Program-made: the position numbers and the translations under genes | The notes under the pieces: generated by a model | Databases searched by the model: none | What the model was told of the DNA's origin: nothing | The model's input: the letters and a program-made list of their open reading frames with translations, nothing else | Source of the DNA: Acetivibrio straminisolvens JCM 21531 | Lineage (GTDB): Bacteria > Bacillota > Clostridia > Acetivibrionales > Acetivibrionaceae | Reading direction: 5' to 3' | DNA length: 64,000 nucleotides | Assembly (NCBI RefSeq): GCF_000521465.1 | Contig: NZ_BAVR01000008.1 | Span: forward strand, 1 to 64,000 | In this document: positions 25,382 through 35,248 of the stretch, in pieces | Layout: each line of letters starts with the position of its first letter | Numbering within the stretch: position 1 is the stretch's first letter

Positions 25382-28300
25382 GATTCAATTCCTTATAGGT
25401 ACGATAATAACAAGCGGCAAGAAGAGCAGGTTACAGTGAGAAAACTGCGTTTCAATTCCTTATAGGTACGATAATAACTATGCTGAATTTATAGCACATG
25501 GTGGTCAGGCTGAGTTTCAATTCCTTATAGGTACGATAATAACGGCATTCGTGCCAGTATCCGCAGTTTTTCTCGTCACACATGTTTCAATTCCTTATAG
25601 GTACGATAATAACGAAAATAGGTACGATAATAACCGTACCTGAAGAACATCACTATGTTCGCAAAGACGGTGTTTCAATTCCTTATAGGTACGATAATAA
25701 CTTATTGAAGATTCCGAGGGCAACCCGATTAGTATCGTGTTTCAATTCCTTATAGGTACGATAATAACTTTTGTTGACTTTATCCACGTTGACGACATCC
25801 CGCCGGTTTCAATTCCTTATAGGTACGATAATAACGTAGAGTTATTGCCAATGGCGCAGATGTATCTTATGCGTTTCAATTCCTTATAGGTACGATAATA
25901 ACTGGGTTGGAGAGGCAACAATACCACTTATGACCGTGATGTTTCAATTCCTTATAGGTACGATAATAACGGTGAAGATAGCGAGATGAAAAGCAAGGCC
26001 CCGGGTGTTTCAATTCCTTATAGGTACGATAATAACTTACATATTGCAAGGTTTTTAAATATGAGTGATAAAAGTTTCAATTCCTTATAGGTACGATAAT
26101 AACTAGTAATGTGATATGTAATGTTACTTTTATTATAGTGGTTTCAATTCCTTATAGGTACGATAATAACTTCTGCATCTATCGCATCTGCGTTGTCGTT
26201 GAAGTCGCGTTTCAATTCCTTATAGGTACGATAATAACAGGGTCTTTGCCCAGTAAGTTTTCTAGCTCAATACCAGTTTCAATTCCTTATAGGTACGATA
26301 ATAACAAGTATAATTGTAATGTTACTATTATTATAGAAATTGTTTCAATTCCTTATAGGTACGATAATAACAAGTTTTAAATTAGTATAAAATTGGTATT
26401 ATATATAGTTTCAATTCCTTATAGGTACGATAATAACTTGCTGCGTTTTTTCGCAGCAAGAACCGATGCTAACGGGTTTCAATTCCTTATAGGTACGATA
26501 ATAACGTTTCAAGCCATTTTTCGAACCAGTCAGTAGCCTTGTTTCAATTCCTTATAGGTACGATAATAACACACAAACACAGCCTACAGCCAAGACTTGT
26601 AAAAATGTTTCAATTCCTTATAGGTACGATAATAACTGTAGTAGAGCGCATAAGAAAGCGTAAGAGCATCAGGTTTCAATTCCTTATAGGTACGATAATA
26701 ACGAATCCAAAGATATGTTGAGAAGGGAGGCTGAACGAGTTTCAATTCCTTATAGGTACGATAATAACAACCATGCAGATATGTTTTGCTATGTCGATGG
26801 GAATGTTTCAATTCCTTATAGGTACGATAATAACGTAGCAAAAATCCTTGATATAAAAGGCATAGGGCAAAAGTTTCAATTCCTTATAGGTACGATAATA
26901 ACTGCTTGGTTTTATGATGAACATATATTCCGAAAGCACGTTTCAATTCCTTATAGGTACGATAATAACCTAAATCATCCGTGCTGTAATTGCCGTAGAC
27001 TTCATGTTTCAATTCCTTATAGGTACGATAATAACCAAGCCAAACCCCGCAAGACTATCAAGACTGACGAGCTGTTTCAATTCCTTATAGGTACGATAAT
27101 AACGGATAACCATCACAGCAGAAGATGAAACGGTTACAAGTTCAATTCCTTATAGGTACGATAATAACGATGAAAAAAACCCAGCATTATATAATGACGC
27201 ACTAAGGTTTCAATTCCTTATAGGTACGATAATAACTTTGTAGTTAATGTTATATAATAACAGAATATTAATGTTTCAATTCCTTATAGGTACGATAATA
27301 ACTTCGTTTGAAGAATATGTTTCTCAAATGAAGGAAGAGTTTCAATTCCTTATAGGTACGATAATAACGGTATACTTTTTATAACATCCTTTTCTTCTTC
27401 ATTGTTTCAATTCCTTATAGGTACGATAATAACCAGCTTGAATATGCAAAAAGGTACTTGCAGAGCAGGTTTCAATTCCTTATAGGTACGATAATAACAG
27501 GAGGTTAATAGAATGGAAATATTTAAGTTTAAGAGTTTCAATTCCTTATAGGTACGATAATAACTTGATGACCTCAAGAAAGCTGGTGGCTGGATTATAG
27601 AAGAGCCGTTTCAATTCCTTATAGGTACGATAATAACTAAGTCCTTCTCAGTAGAAGATGCAGAAAAAGTTGAGTTTCAATTCCTTATAGGTACGATAAT
27701 AACCAGCTAACAATATCGGGATTTCTTCTATTGTTCCTGGTTTCAATTCCTTATAGGTACGATAATAACGATAATACTGTTCTTAAAATCGCAAAAAAGC
27801 GTGCTTGTTTCAATTCCTTATAGGTACGATAATAACTTGGCAAGTTTTTTCGGAATGATTTTTGGAAAAATCATGTTTCAATTCCTTATAGGTACGATAA
27901 TAACTTTACAATTTCCTGAATTCATACAAGAAAGTACAGGGTTTCAATTCCTTATAGGTACGATAATAACTAGGTATTTCGATTTTTCGCACTGGGTTTT
28001 CGGGAAGTTTCAATTCCTTATAGGTACGATAATAACAAATATTGCAGAATAGCAACATAGAACTTGACACATAGTTTCAATTCCTTATAGGTACGATAAT
28101 AACGAGAAATATACTCTATTAGTTTGATGGTGAAGAAAGTTTCAATTCCTTATAGGTACGATAATAACTAGGTTTAGAGTCTTGTTTTTTAGCAATGTGA
28201 TATGGTTTCAATTCCTTATAGGTACGATAATAACACCTGCTGATATAACAGCATTGGGCTATAGTCCATGGTTTCAATTCCTTATAGGTACGATAATAAC

Positions 28301-29375
28301 TTGATATTTTTTGCAACCTTACGGGGCAATGCCCGGTTTCAATTCCTTATAGGTACGATAATAACGCAGAAGAGTTAATATTGCTTCCTATGCGCAGATG
28401 GCGAGTTTCAATTCCTTATAGGTACGATAATAACAACAGGCCCAAAAGAACGATGGAGAATTCGATGAAATGTTTCAATTCCTTATAGGTACGATAATAA
28501 CTACTTCTTCATCTAGAATAATAAGCTGCCCTTTATTAGGTTTCAATTCCTTATAGGTACGATAATAACTTTTAACATAATCCAACAAATTTTTTAACAT
28601 TTTTCAGTTTCAATTCCTTATAGGTACGATAATAACCTTTTCCAGCATCAAGACGGAGGCGTATGAGTTCCAAGTTTCAATTCCTTATAGGTACGATAAT
28701 AACGGTACTATAGTACAGGAAAACATGTATGGGAAGGAGGGGTTTCAATTCCTTATAGGTACGATAATAACGAATGGAGAGAAGGACCTCCTTCCGGATC
28801 CAGCGCTGTTTCAATTCCTTATAGGTACGATAATAACCAGCATAACAGAATTCATAAAATAATGTACAAAAATTTCGTTTCAATTCCTTATAGGTACGAT
28901 AATAACGTTATGCCGGAGGATTGCGAACACAAGGAGCCGGCGAGTTTCAATTCCTTATAGGTACGATAATAACAGACAAGCTTGATGCTGCCAGCGCCAA
29001 TGCGTGATGGTTTCAATTCCTTATAGGTACGATAATAACATTCACAGGAGTATATGATGGAAGCGGATTTGAAAGTTTCAATTCCTTATAGGTACGATAA
29101 TAACTTCTGTAAATTTATCGCGAAAGTATCCCGGCACATTTGGTTTCAATTCCTTATAGGTACGATAATAACGCCTTGAAAAAAATCATCTGACGGTGTG
29201 CCACGTACGTTTCAATTCCTTATAGGTACGATAATAACTAATAGGGTATTCTGTTATCTTTGTGTCTACACTTAATTGTTTCAATTCCTTATAGGTACGA
29301 TAATAACGAAATCATGCGTCATAAGCGGTACTTCATAATGTTTGAGTTTCAATTCCTTATAGGTACGATAATAAC
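25382..29375 (-). CRISPR. Type I-B CRISPR array, 60 repeats / 59 spacers
   Basis: The repeat is 30 bp, starting GTTTCAATTCCTTATAGG on the plus strand and ending ACGATAATAAC. On the transcribed (minus) strand it ends in ATTGAAAC, the 8-nt tag of type I-B crRNAs. Spacers are 35-39 bp, with one of 43 bp (27565-27607). Repeats are nearly invariant: the terminal repeat 25382-25411 reads GATTC instead of GTTTC, and the repeat ending at 27168 lacks one T. The leader side is 29376-29539 next to cas2, the degenerate side is 25382, so new spacers enter at the right. A 17-bp truncated repeat lies inside one spacer at 25618-25634. Several protein frames crossing the array are translation artefacts of the repeat. 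Confidence 0.98.
25618..25634 (-). repeat. Truncated extra CRISPR repeat within a spacer interval
   Basis: ATAGGTACGATAATAAC, the last 17 bases of the repeat, follows only 4 nt (GAAA) after the full repeat 25584-25613. After it comes a normal 37-bp spacer. It looks like an internal deletion that removed most of one spacer and the first 13 bases of the next repeat. Confidence 0.85.
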
Positions 29376-29440
29376 CCATAGAGCCCGCTAAACTCTTACT
29401 TCACATTTTAACCCTACATAAATCAAAAATCAATACAAAA
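29376..29440 (-). promoter_or_regulatory. CRISPR leader with predicted array promoter
   Basis: On the minus strand -35 TTGATT (29428-29433) and -10 TAAAAT (29405-29410) are 17 bp apart, which would start transcription about 22 bp before the first repeat. The segment is AT-rich like other leaders. Functional assignment is inferred. Confidence 0.6.
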
Positions 29441-29482
29441 AATAAAAAAACCTCTAAATACCTATAAATCAGTATTTAAAGG
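29441..29482 (-). terminator. Rho-independent terminator of the cas operon
   Basis: Minus-strand stem CCTTTAAATAC / GTATTTAGAGG (one mismatch) with a 10-nt loop, followed by a long T-rich tract (TTTTTTTATTTTTTG). It lies 58 bp after cas2 and upstream of the predicted array promoter, separating cas mRNA from pre-crRNA. Confidence 0.75.
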
Positions 29483-29539
29483 CAATTAATAAACTTTGTC
29501 GATCCCCCAGCCTTTTTGCACTACTCCACATCGACAAAC

Positions 29540-29803
29540 TTATAGAATAAAGTTATTAGGATCAACATTCTTTCCAATAACCTCTCTCTCAGTGTACTTC
29601 ATCGTCCGAAATTTGTAAAATATAACCGAATCCTCTGCGCTATCTACCTTCATCCTTATCTCTTCCTTCAGTTTATGATAATTAGCTTCTGTCAACTCAC
29701 CTTCAAATACAGAATTTTGAACCCAGTGAAGATACTTTCTCCCTACCTTTAAAACTTTACTATTCCTTTTTTCTCCTGCATCATACACCATAATAACAAA
29801 CAT
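29540..29803 (-). CDS. cas2: CRISPR-associated endonuclease Cas2
   Basis: 87 residues, the usual size. It starts MFVIMVYDAGEKRNSKVLKV, with the metal-binding Asp after the first strand, followed by YLHWVQNSVFEGELTEANYH, the conserved dimer segment. Last gene of the cas operon, 13 bp after cas1, and nearest to the leader. With Cas1 it forms the spacer-integration complex. Confidence 0.96.
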   Translation of the reverse strand: MFVIMVYDAGEKRNSKVLKVGRKYLHWVQNSVFEGELTEANYHKLKEEIRMKVDSAEDSVIFYKFRTMKYTEREVIGKNVDPNNFIL

Positions 29804-29816
29804 TTAACCCCTCTCC

Positions 29817-30809
29817 TTACCATGAAGCAATATATGGTTTATATTCTTGCTCACCCATAAGATGCTTTTCAAGCTTATATAATTCCAACCTGATAAGTCT
29901 TCTGTAAGACACTTCCCTTCCTAAAGGTTTATACATCAAAGTTGTATTAAACTTTTCCAACATTTGTGATACAAACTGTTTACGGCCCTTGTCATTCAAA
30001 ACAATTCCACCCGCTTTTTCTTCGAAATGCTTGCTACTCAACATTTTCTTGCCAACCAATGTAAAAATCACTCTATCCACAATAATAGGCTTAAAAACCT
30101 CCGCAACATCAAGATTTAACGTAAATCTCCTGTGATTTGTAGAATGAAGGTATCCTATTCTCGGATCTAAGTGGGTTTTATATATCTCACTTAAAACAGT
30201 AGTGTAAAGCATACTGTTTCCAAAACTAATTAAAGAATTCATACGATTTTTAGGAGGCTGTTTTGTTCTTCTATCAAACTCAAAATACTCATCGTTTACT
30301 ATGACATCGAAGGAACTATAGTAAATTTCTCTTATATTCCCCTCAATCGCCATCAAATTGCTAATTCCATTCATCCCATCTACTTTCTCTGCCAAATCAT
30401 TAATAGCTGTTATCTGTCCATTTAAATCTTTCTCTCTGTTATTATAGTATTTTAAAACTGCAAGCATATTTTTTACACTGCCATGTATAAACTTTTTAGC
30501 AATTGCCATCCTCTTTTTCTCATCAAGATAATGCTCTGCCTGCTTTAATATCATAAAACCGGAATTATAATGCTCCCTGGGATAATAGGTTCCTGTATAA
30601 TACTCATTGTAGTTATAGAAGTGAAGAAGTATTTCCTTTTGGGTCGCCAGTTCCAAAAACTTTTTTGTTACAGTAACTTCACCGAAAATATAAATATCGC
30701 TAATATCTTCAATCGGAAGATAATTTTTCGAGTCTTCACTCTCAAAAAGGACTGTGCTATCCTTCCTTTTCAATTCTCCATCACTAAAAATAAAAGCACT
30801 TTTCTTCAT
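29817..30809 (-). CDS. cas1: CRISPR-associated endonuclease Cas1 (type I-B)
   Basis: 330 residues. The N-terminal beta domain starts MKKSAFIFSDGELKRKDSTV. The catalytic alpha domain holds the three metal ligands: Glu in MAIEGNIREIYYSSFD, His in LHSTNHRRFTLNLDVAEVFK and the Asp in that same segment. No frameshift is seen. It integrates new spacers together with Cas2 and Cas4. Confidence 0.97.
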   Translation of the reverse strand: MKKSAFIFSDGELKRKDSTVLFESEDSKNYLPIEDISDIYIFGEVTVTKKFLELATQKEILLHFYNYNEYYTGTYYPREHYNSGFMILKQAEHYLDEKKRMAIAKKFIHGSVKNMLAVLKYYNNREKDLNGQITAINDLAEKVDGMNGISNLMAIEGNIREIYYSSFDVIVNDEYFEFDRRTKQPPKNRMNSLISFGNSMLYTTVLSEIYKTHLDPRIGYLHSTNHRRFTLNLDVAEVFKPIIVDRVIFTLVGKKMLSSKHFEEKAGGIVLNDKGRKQFVSQMLEKFNTTLMYKPLGREVSYRRLIRLELYKLEKHLMGEQEYKPYIASW

Positions 30810-30824
30810 TTTTTCTCCCCCTCT

Positions 30825-31337
30825 CTATGCCCAGCAAAGCTCTGAGTATGCACAGTTTCTACAATACTTGCACTTTTCAGGAAGCGGAGGCTTTTCAAGA
30901 TTCACTATCTTAAAAATATCTTCTATAACCGTGTTCAACTCATTTTGGGAAGCTTCATCTAACACCACTTCCTCTCTTTTTCTCTCCTCTGGAAAAAGCA
31001 ATATTCCCTTGGCTTCAATTCCGGACTTTTTAATTTCATAAATATAGAATAAAAGCTGCATTTGAGCACTTTTTTTATACTTGGAAGACTTTTTTATTTC
31101 CTGAACTACAATCTTACCGTCAATACTGTCTGCAACATCAACTTTGAAATTATCAAAATCAATTTCCTTTTTCTCTCTCGAATATGCATTTTCATGAATA
31201 AACCTTCCGATTTCAATATTTTCATCATCTTGGTCCGCACTTATTCCATGGGCAATGAGCCATACCTCGCGTTTGCAAATGAAATAATACCATATCAGTG
31301 TTCCATTTATTCTTACATCTGCTTCCTGCATACACAT
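30825..31337 (-). CDS. cas4: CRISPR-associated exonuclease Cas4
   Basis: 170 residues. The RecB-like nuclease core is seen in IEIGRFIHENAYSREKK, KVDVADSIDGKIVVQEIKKS (D...E-x-K) and AQMQLLFYIYEI. The iron-sulphur ligands are one Cys near the N-terminus (FICKREVW) and three at the end (CKYCRNCAYSELC). Lies between cas3 and cas1, 15 bp from each. It trims and PAM-selects prespacers. Intact. Confidence 0.96.
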   Translation of the reverse strand: MCMQEADVRINGTLIWYYFICKREVWLIAHGISADQDDENIEIGRFIHENAYSREKKEIDFDNFKVDVADSIDGKIVVQEIKKSSKYKKSAQMQLLFYIYEIKKSGIEAKGILLFPEERKREEVVLDEASQNELNTVIEDIFKIVNLEKPPLPEKCKYCRNCAYSELCWA

Positions 31338-31349
31338 CCCCCCTTCAAA

Positions 31350-33601
31350 TCAAAATGAATAATGGGTATTGGAATCATCCTCCTCATAATCAATTCCATA
31401 CTCACTGTTATATCTTATTTTAAAAATAGGTAAATTGTATTTATTGCTTATTTCCAGCCTTCTTATATATTTTTTAAACTTGCTTATTGAAACAGGTATT
31501 TCATATAGAGATATCATTTTATAATTCTTATTCTCAAACAGTTCTTCAACAGTTTCCATATACTCATCTGCAGGAATAACAGGAACTTTAACAACATCAA
31601 ACTTTCTAGTTGCGAGATTTTCGTCTTCTTGAAAAATATTAACATCAAAAAAGTTGTATCTTTGCTCAATATCCCGTATAATCTCTGTCCCTAGCTTATA
31701 ATCTTCATTATATAGATTAAATCCCTCGTAAGCCTCCTCAACCATAGTCATAATTTGCTTTTCCGTTAACCTACCGTAATTATTCTTTAATACCTCAACA
31801 GTTCTATCAAGAATGTCCTTCTGTTTTCGATACACGTATTTGACAGCAGTATCCGAAGGATTAAAAACATAAAACCTTCCAAAGCTTATAAGTCCATGGC
31901 GATTGCATCTTCCTGCCCTCTGCACCAAACTGTCTATAGGTGCACATTCTGAGAACATAACATCAAAACTCACATCCAAAGACACTTCTATTACTTGAGT
32001 AGATATCACAAGCTCGTAAGGATTTCCTTCTTTAGATGTCAACCGACTCTCCTTTTCTTGCCGGTCAGCCATTGTAAATTCTGAATGAAGGCATAACACT
32101 TCAAATTCCTTTTTGGAGTAGTATTTATATTCCTTTTTAGCTGTTTCCACATCATTGACAATAAGAGCAACCTTTTTTCCTGCGGATATTTCCTCAAGCA
32201 CCTTCTCCCTTATGCCATCAAGATCAGTATCTAAGTACGCCCATTCATTGCTGGCCCTTTCCATAAGCTCTCCTGCAATTACTAAAGATTTTGACTCAAG
32301 AAGATTTAAAAAATGATCCCTTAAAAACTTCGGCATAGTCGCACTCATCAACATAACTCTGCCGCCATATTTTTTTATCTTTTTTATAACGGAAGTTATA
32401 AGCCTATGGTATAGCTGTCATAAGCATGTATTTCATCAAAAATGACCGAACTTCCAACCAGTGCATATTCCTTCTGGTTCCACAGTCCCGTATGAAACTC
32501 CGTAGACAAAAGCTGGTCAACTGTCGAAACCATTACTGCCGGAATAAACGCTTTTTGATGTAAAATCTGAAATTTATCATAATCGTTTTCCTTTTCATCC
32601 TCTTTTGATTTTCTATAAAAATACGTCTCTGCTCCAGAATGGGAAAGTCCACAGCTTGTTTTAGGAAAATAGCAGGTTGAAAGTCTCTCGTAGAGACTAT
32701 TGGAAGTAACCATTGTCGGCATAAGAAAAATAATTTTTGATGTTCGGGAATTCTGAGCCCACATTAACGCTGCCTCAGTTTTTCCCGAGCCTGTAGGTGC
32801 AATTGCTACAATATCACCGTATGTATTGGCACATATTGAGTGAAACTCCCTTTTCACATATTTTTTGCTTTCCCTCTCCAACTTTTCCCTAAGCTTCTTT
32901 TCAATATCATGGGCAGATACATTAATAAAGCATACATCATTATAGTCAATCTTAGATGAAGCTATCCAGTCACAGTTTTGCAAAAGTCCTTTCGATATGG
33001 AATAAATCAATCTCAGCCTTTCCCTGTCTTTATCATACAAAGCTAAAGCCAACTTTAACAAAGCATTGAGGTAATTGTTAATATTTCTTCCTTCAATACT
33101 ACCTTTTCCATCAACTTTTATTCCTTGTTCTCTGGCAACTTCCAACGCATGTTTTACAGCCTCTTCTGAAATCTCAGGCCACTTGTCCTGCCAAACCCTC
33201 TCCCTCTCAAAGTTTTTCAAATCCGCAGAAAGCATCTTGTGATGTCCAAGAACAGCCAGTATATGATATGGAAAGTAAGCTTCTTTACTTTTCTCATTTG
33301 CCATAAGAAAAAGGCACGAAAGAACTTCGTGCCTAAAGTGCTTTATCCCTGAAAGCTTCTTTTTTTCAATTATTCTCTTCATGTAGTCTTGAAAATACGA
33401 ATTAAGCTTTCCAAAATCATGGAAAATTACAGCAGTTTTTATTTTTTGAATGAAATCCTCAATGTCAATACCATAATTTGAAAGAATTCGTTCAAGGATC
33501 AGATACTTTGACCGAATTTCAAAGTCCAGTATTTCAGTGCACTTTTTAACATGATATTCGTATGTTCCTTCATAATCGTCAACAGGCTTTGCAAAATACA
33601 T
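31350..33601 (-). pseudogene. cas3: CRISPR-associated helicase/nuclease Cas3, frameshifted
   Basis: Reconstructed length is about 750 residues. The N-terminal HD nuclease has VIFHDFGKLNSYFQDYM and LGHHKMLSADL. The helicase has Walker A IAPTGSGKTEAAL, Walker B VIFDEIHAYDS, and after the break motif III VMLMSATMPKFL, VISTQVIEVSLDVSFDVMF and QRAGRCNRHG. The frame ends at HAYDSYTIGL and resumes as ITSVIKKIKKYGG. One T added to plus strand 32397-32400 restores it. If the break is real, interference would be lost. It degrades target DNA after Cascade recruitment. Confidence 0.93.
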
Positions 33602-33615
33602 CTAGAGCACCCCTC

Positions 33616-34340
33616 TTATCCTTCGTGCTTCATAACAGCGGCAAATTTATTGCCAAATACAAAAACTTTAGCTTCTGTCTCCAATACATGATTGTCACCC
33701 ATAAAGGTGATATCCAAATATCTTACTGCCTTCCTTACGCCATTAGCATCGAATTCAAAATCACAAGGCAGTTTCTTGACTATAGGAGGCTTTAGTGTAA
33801 AACTTATCTTTGACTTCTTCACCTTTTCCCAATCAACTTTGAGCTTTCTCGAATAATCCCCCGGTAGCCATGTATTTGTCAGGATTTTTCTTTTTTCACA
33901 GCTGATTTCCTCAAACATTTCCACAGAACATATTTTAGCAATTTCATCGCTATTACCCAAAGTTATTGCATAAACAGGATTTTCGAAGGCATCTGCAAGC
34001 TTTCTTATAATTTCACGCTTTTCGCATGCAAAAATATCTCTACTTTTAAATCCGATAAGAAATTCCTTATAATAATAGCACTAGTAATCTCTCCGGATTT
34101 AATCTTGGTATAATTCCATAAATCCTTCCCTCTTCCTTCGCTGTTTCCATTGCATCCAACCATAACAGCATGCTCTTTCATAAATGCAAGTGCCTCCTCA
34201 AAAGAACACCCTAAAGCCGCACCTGCAATTCCCGTTATAGTACTGGGCGGCGGAAGGGGCATTGTGTCATGATAAAGCTGAGCTCCGGGATCTCTAAAAG
34301 AAGCAGTTTTTGCATAAAGTGTAACCACTAAACCATACAT
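33616..34340 (-). pseudogene. cas5: CRISPR-associated protein Cas5 (Cas5t type), frameshifted
   Basis: The N-terminus MYGLVVTLYAKTASFRDPGA, then PLPPPSTITGIAGAALG, is the Cas5 RAMP signature that caps the crRNA 5' tag. Frame is lost after SAIII. The next frame reads KEFLIGFKSRDIFACEKREI and continues to a stop at 33616 with PVYAITLGNSDE and LPGDYSRKLKVDWEKV. One T added to the TT at 34067-34068 restores about 241 residues, the normal size. It lies between cas7 and cas3. Confidence 0.92.
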
Positions 34341-34358
34341 GGCAATACCTCGATTCTT

Positions 34359-35243
34359 TTAGTCTTTATAGTACTCTTCAACCCAAGAATGAATTTTTTC
34401 AAAGCATTGCCCCAAGGGAACTGCCATTTCACTGTCCTGCGGGAAAAACCCTTTTCTTTCTCCAATGGAATAATCGATTATCTGTTTTTGAGAATCATCT
34501 ATGGTGTTTTTTACAAGGCTGATATCAACATTCCCATTGGCACCAATTTTGACGCACTCTAGAAATATGGGATTTTTAGCCTTCAAAAGAGCAGCTGCCA
34601 CAAACTTGGGGGATACATCGCTTAAAAAACGGCTTTGGCGTCCTATGGTCCATAGATTCTGTATAGCATCAACAAGTGCCTTTACACGCTTTTTCTTTTC
34701 ATCCTGTGATAAATTCAACTCATACTCATCCCCCGGACTCTTTTCCCCAACTCTGTCCAACTCAATTAACACAGTACCCACATAATATCCGGAATGAATC
34801 TCGGTTTCAAATATATTCGGCGTCCCTCCGGCCTTTACCGACATATAATTTGTACCAAAATCCATTCCTCCTCCATACGCCTCTAATGCCACAAGGGGAG
34901 ATACTCTTACAGGACTCGTCCTTTTTACGGTTTTGCTCGAATCTGCATTCATAAAACCAAAAAGGTCGTCATCGATATATTTTGAAGGCTCACACAGTGT
35001 AGATGCTGCTCCTTTCTTTTGTTTTGCAACAGTAGCCTCTGAAAGTTCCCACCCCATTGACGCCAATTGCTCTCTCAAGGCCCTCCTTACAGCCTGAGAT
35101 GAACAATAGGGATATTCCTTTCCGTCATTCATCTGTATTTTCTTTATGCTTACAATATTGTCCGCTTCCTTGTCGGCTCCATTTAGTGAAGAATATGTAG
35201 CTTTTGTAATGTATGTAACAGTAATAGCTTTGGCATCTTTCAT
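34359..35243 (-). CDS. cas7: CRISPR-associated protein Cas7 (Cst2/DevR family)
   Basis: 294 residues. It begins with the RAMP strand AITVTYITKATYSSLNGADK, and has YPYCSSQAVRRALREQL, TSPVRVSPLVALEAYGGGMD and IGRQSRFLSDVSPKFVAAAL. These are Cst2-type Cas7 features. Cas7 forms the helical backbone of Cascade on the crRNA. Intact, 5 bp after cas8b. It is the only interference gene of the operon without a break in this sequence. Confidence 0.95.
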   Translation of the reverse strand: MKDAKAITVTYITKATYSSLNGADKEADNIVSIKKIQMNDGKEYPYCSSQAVRRALREQLASMGWELSEATVAKQKKGAASTLCEPSKYIDDDLFGFMNADSSKTVKRTSPVRVSPLVALEAYGGGMDFGTNYMSVKAGGTPNIFETEIHSGYYVGTVLIELDRVGEKSPGDEYELNLSQDEKKKRVKALVDAIQNLWTIGRQSRFLSDVSPKFVAAALLKAKNPIFLECVKIGANGNVDISLVKNTIDDSQKQIIDYSIGERKGFFPQDSEMAVPLGQCFEKIHSWVEEYYKD

Positions 35244-35248
35244 AATTA

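Noticed and set aside
26111-28883. Protein-like frames repeating FQFLIGTIIT, VSIPYRYDNN or YYRTYKELK
   Set aside because: These are translations of the CRISPR repeat in different frames, not genes.
29376-29539. Leader hairpin as an integration-host-factor-like site
   Set aside because: The stem is followed by a T-rich tract on the cas strand and is better explained as a terminator.
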